Below are positions 22,008 through 33,650 of a stretch of 64,000 nucleotides of DNA, piece by piece. The position numbers and the translations under genes were made by a program. The notes beneath the pieces are model-generated. The model was not told the origin of the DNA and did not search any database. It worked only from the letters and a program-made list of their open reading frames with translations. The stretch comes from Pichia kudriavzevii (taxonomy: Eukaryota; Ascomycota; Pichiomycetes; Pichiales; Pichiaceae): contig NC_042506.1 of the NCBI RefSeq assembly GCF_003054445.1, forward strand, positions 1,309,501-1,373,500, written 5' to 3'. Position 1 is the first letter of the stretch, and each line of letters begins with the position of its first letter.

Positions 22008-24353
22008 CTAAATGTCCATTTGGTAGTCTTCGTCTTCGTTGGCAGTGTCGTCGTAATTTACAAAGTTTATACTGTCATGTAATCGGTCTGCTTCATCTCC
22101 AGTGACTGCGGAACCAACTATGTCTCGTGCTAAATCAATTGTTTCATCAGGATAATTAAATTCAATCCCATTATATGTATCTGTTTCAATCTGTATACGA
22201 TTCTCGACTAGCTTTTTATATTCGTCCCCTGGTAACTTATCAGAAGATAGTATGGAATTCCACAACCCATATCTATCCAATTCGCTCTGCTCGATTTCCC
22301 CGTTAAATAAAATACCGTTATATTTGGACTCTCTTACCTGCTTAACAAAGTCGATGGAATAGTTTTTGATATTCCTCGATGAAATCTTCAACAAAACGAT
22401 AATCATCTCCCGTAGCGCTAGATTGGGAATCTCATTAATTTTGACAATACTTTCTTGTAAAATTAGATGGTGAAGAATCTTGACTGATTGCGCAATTGCT
22501 TCCACCCTTAGTGAATTGTTTGAAGATCTGGGAGCCTTGATTATCATCTCTTGTTCATCCCCTATTAACTGACATAATATTTTTACCAACTTTACATTCG
22601 TTTGTAAAGGTAGTGAGATCATGATCAAATTTGAATAGAAGGATATAAACAGATTCAAAATTTCAATCTTTGTAATTAAAAATTGTTTTTCTTGTTTTGC
22701 CAAGTTTTCAGGTCTAGCCCTTAAGTTTTCTTCATAGACATCAAAAGAATTGGTCCTTGGATATGAAGATGATTCCCCATTGGGTATAATAACTAATTCT
22801 AATAGTTTTAGATGATGGTTACTACCAACCATGTCATTTAGTCCGAAAACTTGGAAATGAATTTGGTCACTAGTAATGGTAGTTAGAAATTGCATAATTT
22901 GCTCCATAATCTTTATAGTGAGTTCTGTAGCTGTTTTAGGATTAGTTATTGAAGTTTTCCTTATATTTTCAAACGCAAATCTGTCATAATCATTTATTGA
23001 ATTGGATAATATTGTTATTGTATTTCGAATGAAATGAATAGGAGTTTTTCTGGATAGCAAGGAATTGATAAAAAACTGCTGTGGAATCGTACTCCAAAAT
23101 TTCGACAATGCTTTGGAATTTCGGAAAACCGACACATGGAATGATGCAACTTTACTAATTGTCGACAAGGTATCCATAAGAAATACTGTCGTGAAAACTT
23201 CTAGGATCCTTGTGTGCATGGTCTTATCTGCAAAATCATTGAAAATAAATTCATCACTTTCTGTATCATACATACTGTTATAATGGATTTTCCTCGAAGA
23301 TGGTAATGTTAAATAGTCAAATTCAGGCTTAAATAACCCCTGGTACTTTTCAAGCATTAAAAATATGTGTTTGGTTAGTTTGCTTAAAATTTCGTCCCTA
23401 ATTGCCTTTGGTCTATAATCTAACGCAAAATTAATCAGTGAGATCAAAAACGGAATAGGAAGCAATTGTGGTGGACTATTTTTATTGACGTGTGTCTCAC
23501 AGATAAAGGCAAGAAGGATCAAAATAAACTTTTCTAACAAATGATCAATACGATTTTTATCTTGAAAGTTAATCAGATATTTCAGGATGGCAGATTTAAA
23601 ACTTTGTGCATTCTTTGCAATACGAAAGTCTTCGTAATCAAAGTCAAATGTAGATGTAATGTTCTCAAGATATTGTAACGCAGAAAATTTCAACCCTGGG
23701 ACGACATACTTGGTTAAAGATTCGATGAAATGTGTTTTCTCATCTTGAAAAAACATTGCTTGGTTCATAATAACAACTTTCAAACCGGAACGTTCATCTC
23801 TAGGTAAACATTGATCATGTCGTGTATCATGAGTAGACAGATTTGAGTTGTTGGACGTATATGAAGTATTCTGGGTTGATTCAATCACAGATGTATTTGG
23901 TGTTGATGAGTCAGTGTCATGATGAATCTTCCTTATCTTCCTACTTCTGATATTCTGTTGCATTAAGTTTCTATTTTCCGTCTCTGCAAATTCGTACTCC
24001 GATTTTAGCTTATTCAAGTTCTCAGTTAACGAACGAATATACTCTTCCTTATCCTTGAGCATTTTTTCATATTTGACCCTTAATGAATCCTGAATCTCCC
24101 CCTGTTCCTTCTCTAGTTTGGCTATTTGGCCTCTCAAAACAGCATTTTCACCCTTTACTTGATAGACCACATTATCTAGCTTTGACGACTGTATGCGTCC
24201 GTTGTTCATGTTTCCATTTGTTTCCGAAGTTGCATCCTCTCTCGTGACACCTCTGGAGTTCTGTTGCGTAAGTAGCCGTTGCGTTTCTTCAGCTTTTCTC
24301 ACAACCTCGTCAAAATCGAAGTCATCGTCATCTCCAAACGAATCATCAGACAT
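22008..24353 (-). CDS. LCD1: Checkpoint protein Lcd1/Ddc2 (ATRIP)
   Basis: Partner of the Mec1 kinase (ATR), which brings it to RPA-coated single-stranded DNA. It is 781 aa (S. cerevisiae 747). The acidic-aromatic N-terminus SFGDDDDFDFDEVV matches the RPA-binding patch of ATRIP proteins. A coiled coil follows (about 60-135), then a basic SRKIRKIHH patch, a Ser/Thr/Asn-rich linker, and a long helical region of HEAT-repeat type to the end. Sequence conservation in this family is low; the call rests on domain order, length and the N-terminal patch. An MCB element 62 bp upstream supports G1/S expression. Confidence 0.85.
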   Translation of the reverse strand: MSDDSFGDDDDFDFDEVVRKAEETQRLLTQQNSRGVTREDATSETNGNMNNGRIQSSKLDNVVYQVKGENAVLRGQIAKLEKEQGEIQDSLRVKYEKMLKDKEEYIRSLTENLNKLKSEYEFAETENRNLMQQNIRSRKIRKIHHDTDSSTPNTSVIESTQNTSYTSNNSNLSTHDTRHDQCLPRDERSGLKVVIMNQAMFFQDEKTHFIESLTKYVVPGLKFSALQYLENITSTFDFDYEDFRIAKNAQSFKSAILKYLINFQDKNRIDHLLEKFILILLAFICETHVNKNSPPQLLPIPFLISLINFALDYRPKAIRDEILSKLTKHIFLMLEKYQGLFKPEFDYLTLPSSRKIHYNSMYDTESDEFIFNDFADKTMHTRILEVFTTVFLMDTLSTISKVASFHVSVFRNSKALSKFWSTIPQQFFINSLLSRKTPIHFIRNTITILSNSINDYDRFAFENIRKTSITNPKTATELTIKIMEQIMQFLTTITSDQIHFQVFGLNDMVGSNHHLKLLELVIIPNGESSSYPRTNSFDVYEENLRARPENLAKQEKQFLITKIEILNLFISFYSNLIMISLPLQTNVKLVKILCQLIGDEQEMIIKAPRSSNNSLRVEAIAQSVKILHHLILQESIVKINEIPNLALREMIIVLLKISSRNIKNYSIDFVKQVRESKYNGILFNGEIEQSELDRYGLWNSILSSDKLPGDEYKKLVENRIQIETDTYNGIEFNYPDETIDLARDIVGSAVTGDEADRLHDSINFVNYDDTANEDEDYQMDI

Positions 24354-24855
24354 TGTAGCTTGAGGTACGGTGTCTCTTTGAAATGTTGGTGCTTATTAAG
24401 GACGTTTATCTATGACGCGTCAACTAAAGTGTGGAAATTTATATTCTAAGAAAATCCGAATTCATGCAAATAGCCATGTGAAAAATGAGAATATCGGTGT
24501 GGCATAAATATAGGATTACATACATATAGGAGAGAGTCAACATTTTTGTAATGATGGTTTTGTACAATACAATAGGACGGGGTATCCAAGATCAATCTTT
24601 TTGTTGTTTTCTTGACAATGTCCCACAGTGGTTCACCTTTAGGGCCTCAGGGGTCTATTCGTAACAAAACACAAGATTGACAATGATGAGCCCTCGATTA
24701 CACAATTTTTGACAAGATTTCCTCATTTAAAAAATTTTCAGTGAAATTCATGCCTGTGCACTAAGGATGTGAAAATTCCTTTGACGCTTTGAAGCTCTTT
24801 GCAAAGTATCCCTACAGCACACAGTACTTATACACAGATAAACCGCATTCTGAGA
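24354..24855. other. Divergent promoter, LCD1/EMG1
   Basis: 502 bp between LCD1 (leftward) and EMG1 (rightward). It has an MCB element at 24415. No RRPE or PAC box was clearly seen for EMG1, and no gene or RNA is evident. Confidence 0.5.
24415..24420. promoter_or_regulatory. MCB element (ACGCGT) upstream of LCD1
   Basis: ACGCGT within TGACGCGTCA, a ten-base palindrome, 62 bp upstream of the LCD1 ATG. It fits MBF control. Confidence 0.5.
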
Positions 24856-25632
24856 ATGGTTAGCGATTCCAAAGAGAGAGATTCGATCAATAGATCAAAG
24901 AAACACGGAATAAAAAGAGAAGTGCCAAAGGCCTCATTAGTTCCTGTACAGCCGAAACCATTAAGTTCGAAGGACAAGACCACAAAAAGACTCATAGTTG
25001 TCCTTACACAAGCATGTTTGGAGACACAAAAGGTGAGTAGTAGTGGTGGGCCAGGTCATGACAAGTACGTATTGCTCAACTGTGACGATCATCAAGGCCT
25101 ATTGAGAAAAATGGGTCGTGATATCTCTGAGGCAAGACCTGATATTACACACCAATGTCTATTAACATTGTTGGATTCGCCAATAAATAAGGCAGGTAAA
25201 CTGCAGGTCTATATTCAAACTGCGAAGAACGTGTTAATTGAAATCAACCCTTCTGTTCGTATTCCTAGAACTTTCAAGAGATTTTCCGGCTTGATGGTCC
25301 AATTGTTGCACCAACTATCAATCAGATCTGTTGACTCTGAAGAGAAGCTATTGAAGGTTATTAAAAACCCAATTACTGACCATTTGCCTACAAAATGCCG
25401 TAAAATCACACTTTCCTTTGACGCCGAAGTTGTCAGACCACAAGATTATATTAACAAGTTGGATGATGATGAGAGTTTGTGCGTTTTTGTAGGTGCCATG
25501 GCTAGAGGTAAAGATAATTTTGCAGATGAAATGATTGACGAAAAAATTGGTTTGTCCGAATATCCTTTATCTGCTTCCGTTGCATGTAGTAAGATGTGCC
25601 ACGGTGCGGAAGATGCTTGGAACATTTTATAG
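24856..25632 (+). CDS. EMG1: 18S rRNA pseudouridine N1-methyltransferase
   Basis: Emg1/Nep1 is a SPOUT-class methyltransferase of the small-subunit processome that methylates a hypermodified pseudouridine in 18S rRNA. The start is the ATG at 24856 ([10 protein letters not shown]); the frame extends 19 codons upstream only from a TTG. It is 258 aa (S. cerevisiae 252). Diagnostic stretches: [76 protein letters not shown]. The leucine in GKLQVY is coded by CTG, evidence that CUG means leucine in this species. Confidence 0.97.
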   Translation: MVSDSKERDSINRSKKHGIKREVPKASLVPVQPKPLSSKDKTTKRLIVVLTQACLETQKVSSSGGPGHDKYVLLNCDDHQGLLRKMGRDISEARPDITHQCLLTLLDSPINKAGKLQVYIQTAKNVLIEINPSVRIPRTFKRFSGLMVQLLHQLSIRSVDSEEKLLKVIKNPITDHLPTKCRKITLSFDAEVVRPQDYINKLDDDESLCVFVGAMARGKDNFADEMIDEKIGLSEYPLSASVACSKMCHGAEDAWNIL

Positions 25633-26039
25633 ACACTTATATGTAAATGTATAGACTTGAATATAATCGTCAAAAACTGTCGTTAGGTAAAGCTTAAACT
25701 ATCTGTTGAACACGTCAGTGGTGCTAGTAAACACTAAAACTGGCGCATTTGGTCAGAAGTTGTTGTGCCGCGACACCTGTATTTGTTGTCACTTGCCCAT
25801 TTGGAAGGGGGCATTTTATATGTAGGAAAATTAAGATCAACGTTGTCAAGCCCATTCTTTGACAATATCCAATGCTTTGTATAACTAGATGGAGCTATTT
25901 ATTTCCTTTTGACCACCTTCTGCTATGTCTTTTAATTGTTTGGGTCAATTTCTGTTTTTAAGTACAGTTTTTTATTGTTTGTGAATTTGAATTTTTTATT
26001 CCCCCAAACTATCAACAGTTGCTACCATTCAATAGTTTA
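25633..26039. other. Intergenic region downstream of EMG1
   Basis: About 400 bp between EMG1 and the decayed gene. T-rich, with no recognised motif or RNA. A frame opening at 25936 begins with an unconserved hydrophobic stretch and only becomes family-like near 26090. Confidence 0.4.
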
Positions 26040-26925
26040 TAACATTTTCAAAAATTCCATTTATTCATTATTGACAAAATGCCCATTTTTTGAATCACCT
26101 GCTATCTATATTCAAAGCACACCGACTACAATTGCAACCTATCTTATCCAGCATGCGTATCTTAAACATGTGCTAGATATACATTCAACAGAAACCAACT
26201 TTATACCATTGACGCCTACAAAAGCCCTCCATATTCGAAGAGATAATAATTAGAGACATACTAAAATCAATCTATTTGGTAGGAAAGGGGATAAGGTTTA
26301 TACGATTGAGCGACACTTTGCATCAACGCCAACGTGGTTGATGTCCACAGAGCCTGATCGACACGAGATTGCTACTATCAGAGCTGGTTTTTCCTTAAAG
26401 TCGGTTGATTTTCACAATAAGAAGGGAGAATCCAACATAGGGTTTTAAATGGCGAATCTAGGTTATCTGGTAGATTGAAAGCTTTCTATCTTACCGGCGG
26501 AAATAAGTATGCATGGACCAGAAGTTCTAAATTTTTGGACAAGTGATTAAGAGTTTGTTATTGATGAAAGGAAGGTCGATAAGGAAGTTGCCATTGCCAT
26601 TGCTATTGGATTTCTCTGCCTGATGACGTTCTAGGGTCTTGGAGATATTACAGATAGTGTTGGACATACCTATATACCGGATTTGGAAGAGGTTGGAAAT
26701 CAAGAGGAAGTTGTGAGTGGAAAACACGTTCCACACATTGTTGAGGAGGTTGTCGAAAGAGTCATTGAAAAAGTTGTACCTATAGAAAGGGTAATAGAGA
26801 AGATAGTAATTGTACCAACTCCAGCTACGAAGGTAGATTTTGCACCACTGGAGTCGTTATATCCAAACATTACCTTTGAAATGGAAGCCGAAGAGGTAGC
26901 CAAAGTTCATATTGAGAAGGTTTGA
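26040..26925 (+). pseudogene. Decayed LURP-one/tubby-like gene
   Basis: Remnant of a host gene of the LURP-one-related family (tubby C-terminal/scramblase-like fold), which yeasts carry as small soluble proteins of unknown function. Family-like blocks appear in order: THTPTT-like start near 26110, then GDKVYTIERHFASTPTWLM and EIATIRAGFSLKSVDF (26290-26445), GRLKAFYLTGGNKYAWTRSSKFLDK in another frame (26469-26543), and KVDKEVAIAIAIGF back in the first frame (about 26572-26613). Stops occur after RRDNN (26251), after SNIGF (26446), after FLDK (26544) and at 26632, with at least one shift of frame. The last open part, 26635-26925, encodes a repetitive VEEVVERVIEKVVPIERVIEKIV tail. No intact copy is in the window. 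Confidence 0.6.
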
Positions 26926-27089
26926 GTTCCAACAATGTATTAGGTCAAATCAGATATGAGAGATGGTACATATAAAATTACGTAACAATTACACAATGCT
27001 ATTTTGGGGAATCACGCTATGACATACTGTATATAAGATATTACGTAACAGATACAACTAGTCACTTAGAAGAAGATGGAAAATAGGGG

Positions 27090-27168
27090 GACACTGCATG
27101 GACGGCAGTGAGAATGTTCGAGACACTGCATGGACGGCAGTAAAAATGTTCGAGACACTGCATGGAAG
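27090..27168. repeat. 32-bp tandem repeat, 2.5 copies
   Basis: Two copies of a 32-bp unit beginning GACACTGCATGGACGGCAGT (27090, 27122) that differ at two places, followed by a partial third copy from 27154. Confidence 0.85.
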
Positions 27169-27349
27169 GGGAACACCTTACCCCACATGGGGAGAACCCG
27201 TTCCCTTTCTCCACTTGATGTACTTCCATGTCTTTGCACTTTGGACAGGGGGAAGGTACTACCTTTGATCACGGCATAATGACGTATGTTTTGATTACGA
27301 TATAGCACAATATACAGAGCCGAGATGGAGAAAGGGACGGTGTGTATGT

Positions 27350-27374
27350 CTGTGTGTGTGTGTGTGTGTGTGTG
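27350..27374. repeat. TG dinucleotide microsatellite
   Basis: An uninterrupted TG run of about 12 units. Confidence 0.9.
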
Positions 27375-27567
27375 AGTTGACGTCAGCGGGGAGGGAGCGC
27401 CGGGGCCGATTAGATAAGGGTGAGCAGCGACTCAGAGTGCGGGGAAGGGGTGTGACCAGAGGGTGCGATGCCTAAGCAGGTGTGAGAGGGGGTGTAGTGG
27501 ACTGCAGGCGGGTGTGCAGAGTGTAGTATGTGGGTCTATGGAGAATCCTTATAGATATAAGTTAATA

Positions 27568-27594
27568 TATATAAATATATATATATATATATAT
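27568..27594. repeat. AT dinucleotide microsatellite
   Basis: A run of TA/AT dinucleotides with one interruption. Confidence 0.75.
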
Positions 27595-28052
27595 CTAGGA
27601 GAGGAAGGTGGACTGTCACTTTCCCGAGACAGTGTTTCCCTGGGGGAGGAGATCAAGGTAACTGTTTGTTTCTGTTGATGGTCCAACACCAACTACTTGC
27701 CATACTACTATACACACTACTACAAGAATGTCACAAGTGAACACTGCAATTTGTCCGCTCTGCAATGGCGTTTCGTGGTCCAGCACTGCGCCAGCATCCA
27801 AGACGGAAATCGCAAGGGCCGTTGGCTCTCGGGGAGAGAACACGTGCTCGTGTGCACATGTTTTGGATACAGAGGTTCCTGATCTGCCACCAAAGGCAGG
27901 AACCGGCGAGAGGAAGAAAAGTATCAGTTCCTCAAACTGAATGGAACATTTAATGAAGAAGTCCAGGTGGATGGGTGTCCAGTTGGTTGAGACACCAACA
28001 CATTTGTAATGGTATAACTGACATATACAATTTAACGACACTAGCATTATAT

Positions 28053-28106
28053 GAACAAGAACAAGAACAAGAACAAGAACAAGAACAAGAACAAGAACAA
28101 GAACAA
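28053..28106. repeat. GAACAA hexanucleotide array, nine units
   Basis: Nine perfect GAACAA units (54 bp). Read in frame on the plus strand this gives an EQ repeat; on the minus strand LV. Neither frame looks like a real gene. Confidence 0.9.
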
Positions 28107-28538
28107 ACAACGACTAGGCAAACTAGGGCTATAACTGTTTGCACGGTCCCAGCCGTTTCTTGGCGACTTGGATCAAGTACAGACCCAAAAGGGAATTGAC
28201 TTGTCTTTGTCGACGCGACGAAAACAGTAACAGAGGAAAGAAGGTTCAGTTTCTCTCCGAATTATCACTTTAGTGAAAAAAAAAAAAAAAACAACAGTTG
28301 ATTAGGTAAGCTTAATAAGCATTTTAAGGGGGGTTCACACAAAGTCTCTCTCGAATCTTTGTGTTCCCCCATTGAAAATAGACTTTGTAAGACGAGCCTC
28401 CCTCTTTCTTTTTTTTTTCGGCAGGTGGCTGATTAATAGGACACTCGATTAAAAGTGTGGAGAGGAGTATTTAATAACCACAGTTTCTGTTTGAAATCCA
28501 CATTGGTGTCTCCATAATGCTGTTGTAGTTGTTTGCCG

Positions 28539-29627
28539 ATGGGGGCATATATAAAGACAATTCTGGTTGCAGTTGTAGTTGCGTGCATGTCGTATATCTA
28601 CAAACTCAATATATTGGGGAAAACACTAGTCAGTCAAGTCAAGAACATCACAATGCCTGCAAGTGAACATTTTACAATAAAAAGGTCGCCGCAGCCATTG
28701 CCAATCTTCTTTCTCTCTCATGGCGGTCCAACATTCCAGGATAAAGACGATCCTCTTGGTGGGAACCTAGGTGCCTGGAAGACAACGAGGAAAATCGGGG
28801 AGTACATCAGGAACAAGGTGAATCCCGATTTTATCATTGTTGTTTCAGCTCACTGGCAGACCGAGAACCCAGACGAGATAGAGGTGTCTACCCATGGTGA
28901 AGGTGAAGCTTGGTATACACAAAATGGCATTTCATCGAGAAAATTAAGGCCTGATGAAAATGCACTTGTGTATGATTTCTATGGATTCCCTAAGAGATTC
29001 TACGATTCTCAATTCCACACACTTGCAAACAACTTCTTGGCAAATGATATCGTCGAATCCATCAATGACTCGGATTGGCTACAGGCGAAAACTCAAGAGA
29101 GAGGCATAGACCATGGTGTCTTTGTTCCATTCAAAGTCGCCTTTGGCGACCCCAATATTATTGACTCCAATAAACTCGACATCGATGTCCCTGTTATTCA
29201 GGTCTCTCTTCCCGGATCAGACGATATTGAAATTAGCTATAGACTAGGTGAAGCCTTGGCTAAATACAGAGACTTAAATGCCGCTATTATTTTCTCCGGA
29301 ATGTCTGTACATAACTTGCGTGATTTCAGATTTGCACTCGGCGGTGACACCAAGGCACGTCCATATGCCAAACCTTTCAATGACTTGCTTACAGAGATTC
29401 TCACCTCTCCAGATAAATCCAAGGTTCTGGAAAAGTTGAAACAACTACCACGAAACCCGGAATGGGCATCTATATACAAGGGCGCCCATCCAACTAATGA
29501 ACATTTGCTTCCTGCTATTGCTGCTGCAGGTGCATCCAGAGGAGACAAATGTAACCTTCTCTATAGTGACGTTTCCGGAAGCTTGGGTTGGAACTTGTAT
29601 AGTTGGGGGGATATTTCAGAATTCTAA
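28539..29627 (+). CDS. LigB/DODA-type extradiol dioxygenase
   Basis: Class III extradiol ring-cleavage dioxygenase of the 4,5-DOPA dioxygenase (DODA/YgiD) type, a metal enzyme opening catechol rings; the physiological substrate in yeasts is not known to me. It is 362 aa from the ATG at 28539. Conserved histidines: LSHGGPTF (His61), SAHWQ (His105), ERGIDHGVFVPF (His192), GMSVHNL (His258). The first 20 residues form a hydrophobic segment (TILVAVVVACMSYIY) that could be a signal or anchor. A second ATG at 28653 (MPASEHFTIK) in good context starts just before the catalytic domain and would give a soluble 324-aa form. Confidence 0.88.
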   Translation: MGAYIKTILVAVVVACMSYIYKLNILGKTLVSQVKNITMPASEHFTIKRSPQPLPIFFLSHGGPTFQDKDDPLGGNLGAWKTTRKIGEYIRNKVNPDFIIVVSAHWQTENPDEIEVSTHGEGEAWYTQNGISSRKLRPDENALVYDFYGFPKRFYDSQFHTLANNFLANDIVESINDSDWLQAKTQERGIDHGVFVPFKVAFGDPNIIDSNKLDIDVPVIQVSLPGSDDIEISYRLGEALAKYRDLNAAIIFSGMSVHNLRDFRFALGGDTKARPYAKPFNDLLTEILTSPDKSKVLEKLKQLPRNPEWASIYKGAHPTNEHLLPAIAAAGASRGDKCNLLYSDVSGSLGWNLYSWGDISEF

Positions 29628-29920
29628 CTGGTATCTCCCTGATACTCAATTTATAACTTTCCTATACTGATGTTAGTAAATAAACTCCTTAAATTGATGA
29701 GCCTCCAAATTTTGTAATTTTTCCACGCTCTCCTTTTGTTTCCCATTTGTAACATACATGAAACAAATCAAAAGAAAAGTGGTTTCATTGATAAACGGTT
29801 GAACCCCCCTCCCTCTGCCCCCCTAATAGATACACGTCTGCTCAATATGGGACGTCCATAATGCCTGACTTTTTCTTATCTTGATAGCTCTATGGTGCTG
29901 TGCTGTAAACAAGTCCACAC

Positions 29921-32317
29921 ATGCACAAATTCACCCATTTATCAACACTTAATTCAAGTGATTATAGAAGACCATACTTGAATTTAAGGGAACGATTAAC
30001 CCAATTTTTTGTGAATCCATACACTGTTGTTCTTGCACTTTTTATAATAAAGTTGTTTTTCTTTTTGAATACCCTAATTAACTCTTTAGAAAATGCGAAA
30101 TCTCAAACACATTTGCTCTATCGAGCAATAGAACAATATGCTTCCAATATAGTTTCATTCCCCCATTATGTTACGAAAGCCTCGAATTTCATCATTGCAA
30201 AGTCTTTAACTGCTACAAATGATGGTTTAGTCAAATCATTACAATTGTTGCTAACTTCATCTCAGAACTTGATTTACTTTATTATCGAGTTAACAATAGG
30301 AACATACGCGTGTCTATTGACAGCCTTGGTTGATGACACTGCCATTGCTGCATTAAATGCAACCGAAGATGTCATTGGAATTGCCAATGAAACCTTGCAG
30401 AGTTTTGCAAAAGATCTAAATGACGGGCTGGGAGACTTGACTGATCTGATAAACAATGTCATTGATGTAGGAGAAGATACCGGCGATGCATTGAAACACA
30501 TGTTTGGTAAGACATCCTCAACCTCTTTATCGGATTCAAGTGCAATTCAAGCAAAGTTATATCATGTCAATCTCACTATATCCGACATGGAAAAGTGGCA
30601 AATATCCGGGGGCATTAATGATAAAATTGAAAAATTAAAGAAGGATATACCAGATTTTACAGATGTTCAGAATTTTACTGAAACTGTAATTAGCATCCCG
30701 TTCAAGGAAATGAAACGTCAAGTAGGGAAACATTTGAATAATACCTTTCATGTTGATCAAATGTATGTTGCACCGATAAAGCAACTGGATTGGTCGGATG
30801 GTGCCACAAAAATTGATTTTATTTATACAAGGCTGATCCAAGTTGCCAAGACTACCACCCATGTTATCATGGGTCTCGTAGGGTTTGCTATATGTGTTCT
30901 TCTATTGTATCAGATATATTTGGAGGTTAGCCACTGGAGAACGATTCAAGATGCCTCACAACTGCTTGCTTATGCAAATGAATCGAATAATGATCCCTTG
31001 ACGAAGCAGAAATTCAATATTGAGGTTGTTAAAGTCATGCAAGATCGGAAAGCTGATGTTATTAGTTTTTTTGTCACAGAGAAAATCCTACGTGTTAGAA
31101 ATCAAATATTGATAAACAACATACGATGGTTGGTTAACTATGCAGCATCGCCATACTTATTATCCCTCTTCTTACTTGGGTCTGTCGGTTTGGTTCTCAC
31201 TGGAGGTGAGTATCTTATACTTCATGAAATGTCTCAAATAGACTTAGAAAAGCCAAGCGACATGGTTTTCCAGAAAACAAAGACCGAAATTTACTCTAAT
31301 GTTAATGAATCCCTGATATCATGGACAAATGAAACTAATGTATACCTGGATAACTTCCAGGATACAGTGAATGAAAACCTTTTCGCCTGGGTCGATACAA
31401 CAGCAACTACAATAAATAATACCGTTACTGAATTTGATAATAAGATGAACGAGGCAATCGATGTCATTTTCAAAAATACCCCGCTGTACGATCCTATTGA
31501 GCAGATTGTTGGCTGTGTTATTGAGTCGAAAATAAAGAAAATTCAAGCAGCAATGACATGGCTGGCACAGAATGCCAAAATCTCACTGCCAGTTCTTGAT
31601 CCAAAAGAAATCATAGCAAATATAGATCAACTTCAGGATGGGGAAGCAGCTGATTCCTTTGATGAAAATGTCGATGAATTAAAAAGCAAGGCAAGAAAGA
31701 TATTACAGCAAACATTACAATTTTTCAAAGATGAATGTCGAATGTCAATGTACATTTCTCTCTGTATACTGGGTGTGTGGTTCCTATTCTTGTTGGGTGG
31801 CATCTTTATACTTATTTTAAGAGAATATAGAGGAAAGAATCATTGCGAGTACGATAATTCGGACTCCAGTATGGAACATGACTCTGACTTGTCACTATAT
31901 ACTGGCCGGTCCCAGTCCAAAGAGTCCATGAAAAGTGAAAGATCAGAGGATTCCCTTGTACGGATATCACAATTGATGCATAGTATTAAGGATTCGTATG
32001 TTAGGGCCAAGACTGGTTACGTGAAAACACCAACAGAATCCAATCCAAGATCACAAAAATACCTGGGGAATAATTACGATCGATGTACTCACATGAATGA
32101 TGCAATATATAGTCCACCAGAATCGTTGATAATGTTGAAGAGATTTATTCAAGAGGAAGATATAAAAAATTCAGAGAAAGTTTTACAATCAGAATCAAAC
32201 ACCTTGGATGAAAAAGATGGGGTTTTTTTAACGCCTGATAACTTTAATGAAGGTACAATGTCCGTCATAGGTGAGAGTTTTGCGTCTATCAACAAGGCGA
32301 GATGTTGGACACCATAG
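29921..32317 (+). CDS. PRM1: Prm1, mating cell-fusion membrane protein
   Basis: Pheromone-regulated multispanning membrane protein that aids plasma-membrane fusion of mating partners. It is 798 aa (S. cerevisiae 661). Five hydrophobic segments are visible: about 33-53, 116-137, 314-334, 411-434 and 610-633, with two large loops of helical, Asn-linked-site-rich sequence (LNATED, ANETL, VNLTIS, WTNETN, INNTV) that fit the extracellular loops of the family. The cytoplasmic C-terminal tail (about 634-798) is longer than usual, and Ser-rich. No consensus TGAAACA pheromone elements were searched for exhaustively. Confidence 0.88.
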   Translation: MHKFTHLSTLNSSDYRRPYLNLRERLTQFFVNPYTVVLALFIIKLFFFLNTLINSLENAKSQTHLLYRAIEQYASNIVSFPHYVTKASNFIIAKSLTATNDGLVKSLQLLLTSSQNLIYFIIELTIGTYACLLTALVDDTAIAALNATEDVIGIANETLQSFAKDLNDGLGDLTDLINNVIDVGEDTGDALKHMFGKTSSTSLSDSSAIQAKLYHVNLTISDMEKWQISGGINDKIEKLKKDIPDFTDVQNFTETVISIPFKEMKRQVGKHLNNTFHVDQMYVAPIKQLDWSDGATKIDFIYTRLIQVAKTTTHVIMGLVGFAICVLLLYQIYLEVSHWRTIQDASQLLAYANESNNDPLTKQKFNIEVVKVMQDRKADVISFFVTEKILRVRNQILINNIRWLVNYAASPYLLSLFLLGSVGLVLTGGEYLILHEMSQIDLEKPSDMVFQKTKTEIYSNVNESLISWTNETNVYLDNFQDTVNENLFAWVDTTATTINNTVTEFDNKMNEAIDVIFKNTPLYDPIEQIVGCVIESKIKKIQAAMTWLAQNAKISLPVLDPKEIIANIDQLQDGEAADSFDENVDELKSKARKILQQTLQFFKDECRMSMYISLCILGVWFLFLLGGIFILILREYRGKNHCEYDNSDSSMEHDSDLSLYTGRSQSKESMKSERSEDSLVRISQLMHSIKDSYVRAKTGYVKTPTESNPRSQKYLGNNYDRCTHMNDAIYSPPESLIMLKRFIQEEDIKNSEKVLQSESNTLDEKDGVFLTPDNFNEGTMSVIGESFASINKARCWTP

Positions 32318-32406
32318 AATTAATCTTGCCATCTATTTATAAAAAAAAACTAGAACTGTATAACTCATATGTTACTGTATAATATACAAAATTAACTTGA
32401 CGCTAA

Positions 32407-33468
<1,062 letters not shown>

Positions 33469-33520
33469 TCAATCGATCTATTTGCACCTATATCAAGAAG
33501 CTTCTGCTGATAGATTAAGG

Positions 33521-33532
33521 AAAAAAAATTTT
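33521..33532. promoter_or_regulatory. RRPE-like A/T motif in KRR1 promoter
   Basis: AAAAAAAATTTT core resembling the ribosomal RNA processing element, between KRR1 and the small basic protein gene. A poly-A run at about 33542 lies close by. Motif-based only. Confidence 0.35.
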
Positions 33533-33650
33533 CAGATTAATAAAAAAAAAAAATCTTGTTAGAAACGCTGCTTCCCCTTTAGGCTTTGAAACTTCCGAAT
33601 AAAATATCCTCAATTCAAGCTGTACAACTATGCTCTGAGGAATACGTTAC

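Larger units (their letters stand above)
26932..28538. other. Repeat-rich gene-free stretch
   Basis: About 1.6 kb holding several simple repeats listed separately (32-bp units at 27090, TG run at 27350, AT run near 27568, GAACAA array at 28053), and the promoter of the dioxygenase gene. Base composition near 27370-27540 is noticeably G-rich compared with its surroundings. Competing frames on both strands (27728-27940 plus; 27616-28110 minus) are not convincing as genes. Confidence 0.5.

Noticed and set aside
27616-28110. 164-codon minus-strand ORF with an LV repeat
   Set aside because: It starts at TTG inside the GAACAA array, and its length comes from the repeat; an opposing plus-strand frame (27728-27940) covers the same DNA. 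Neither shows family similarity.
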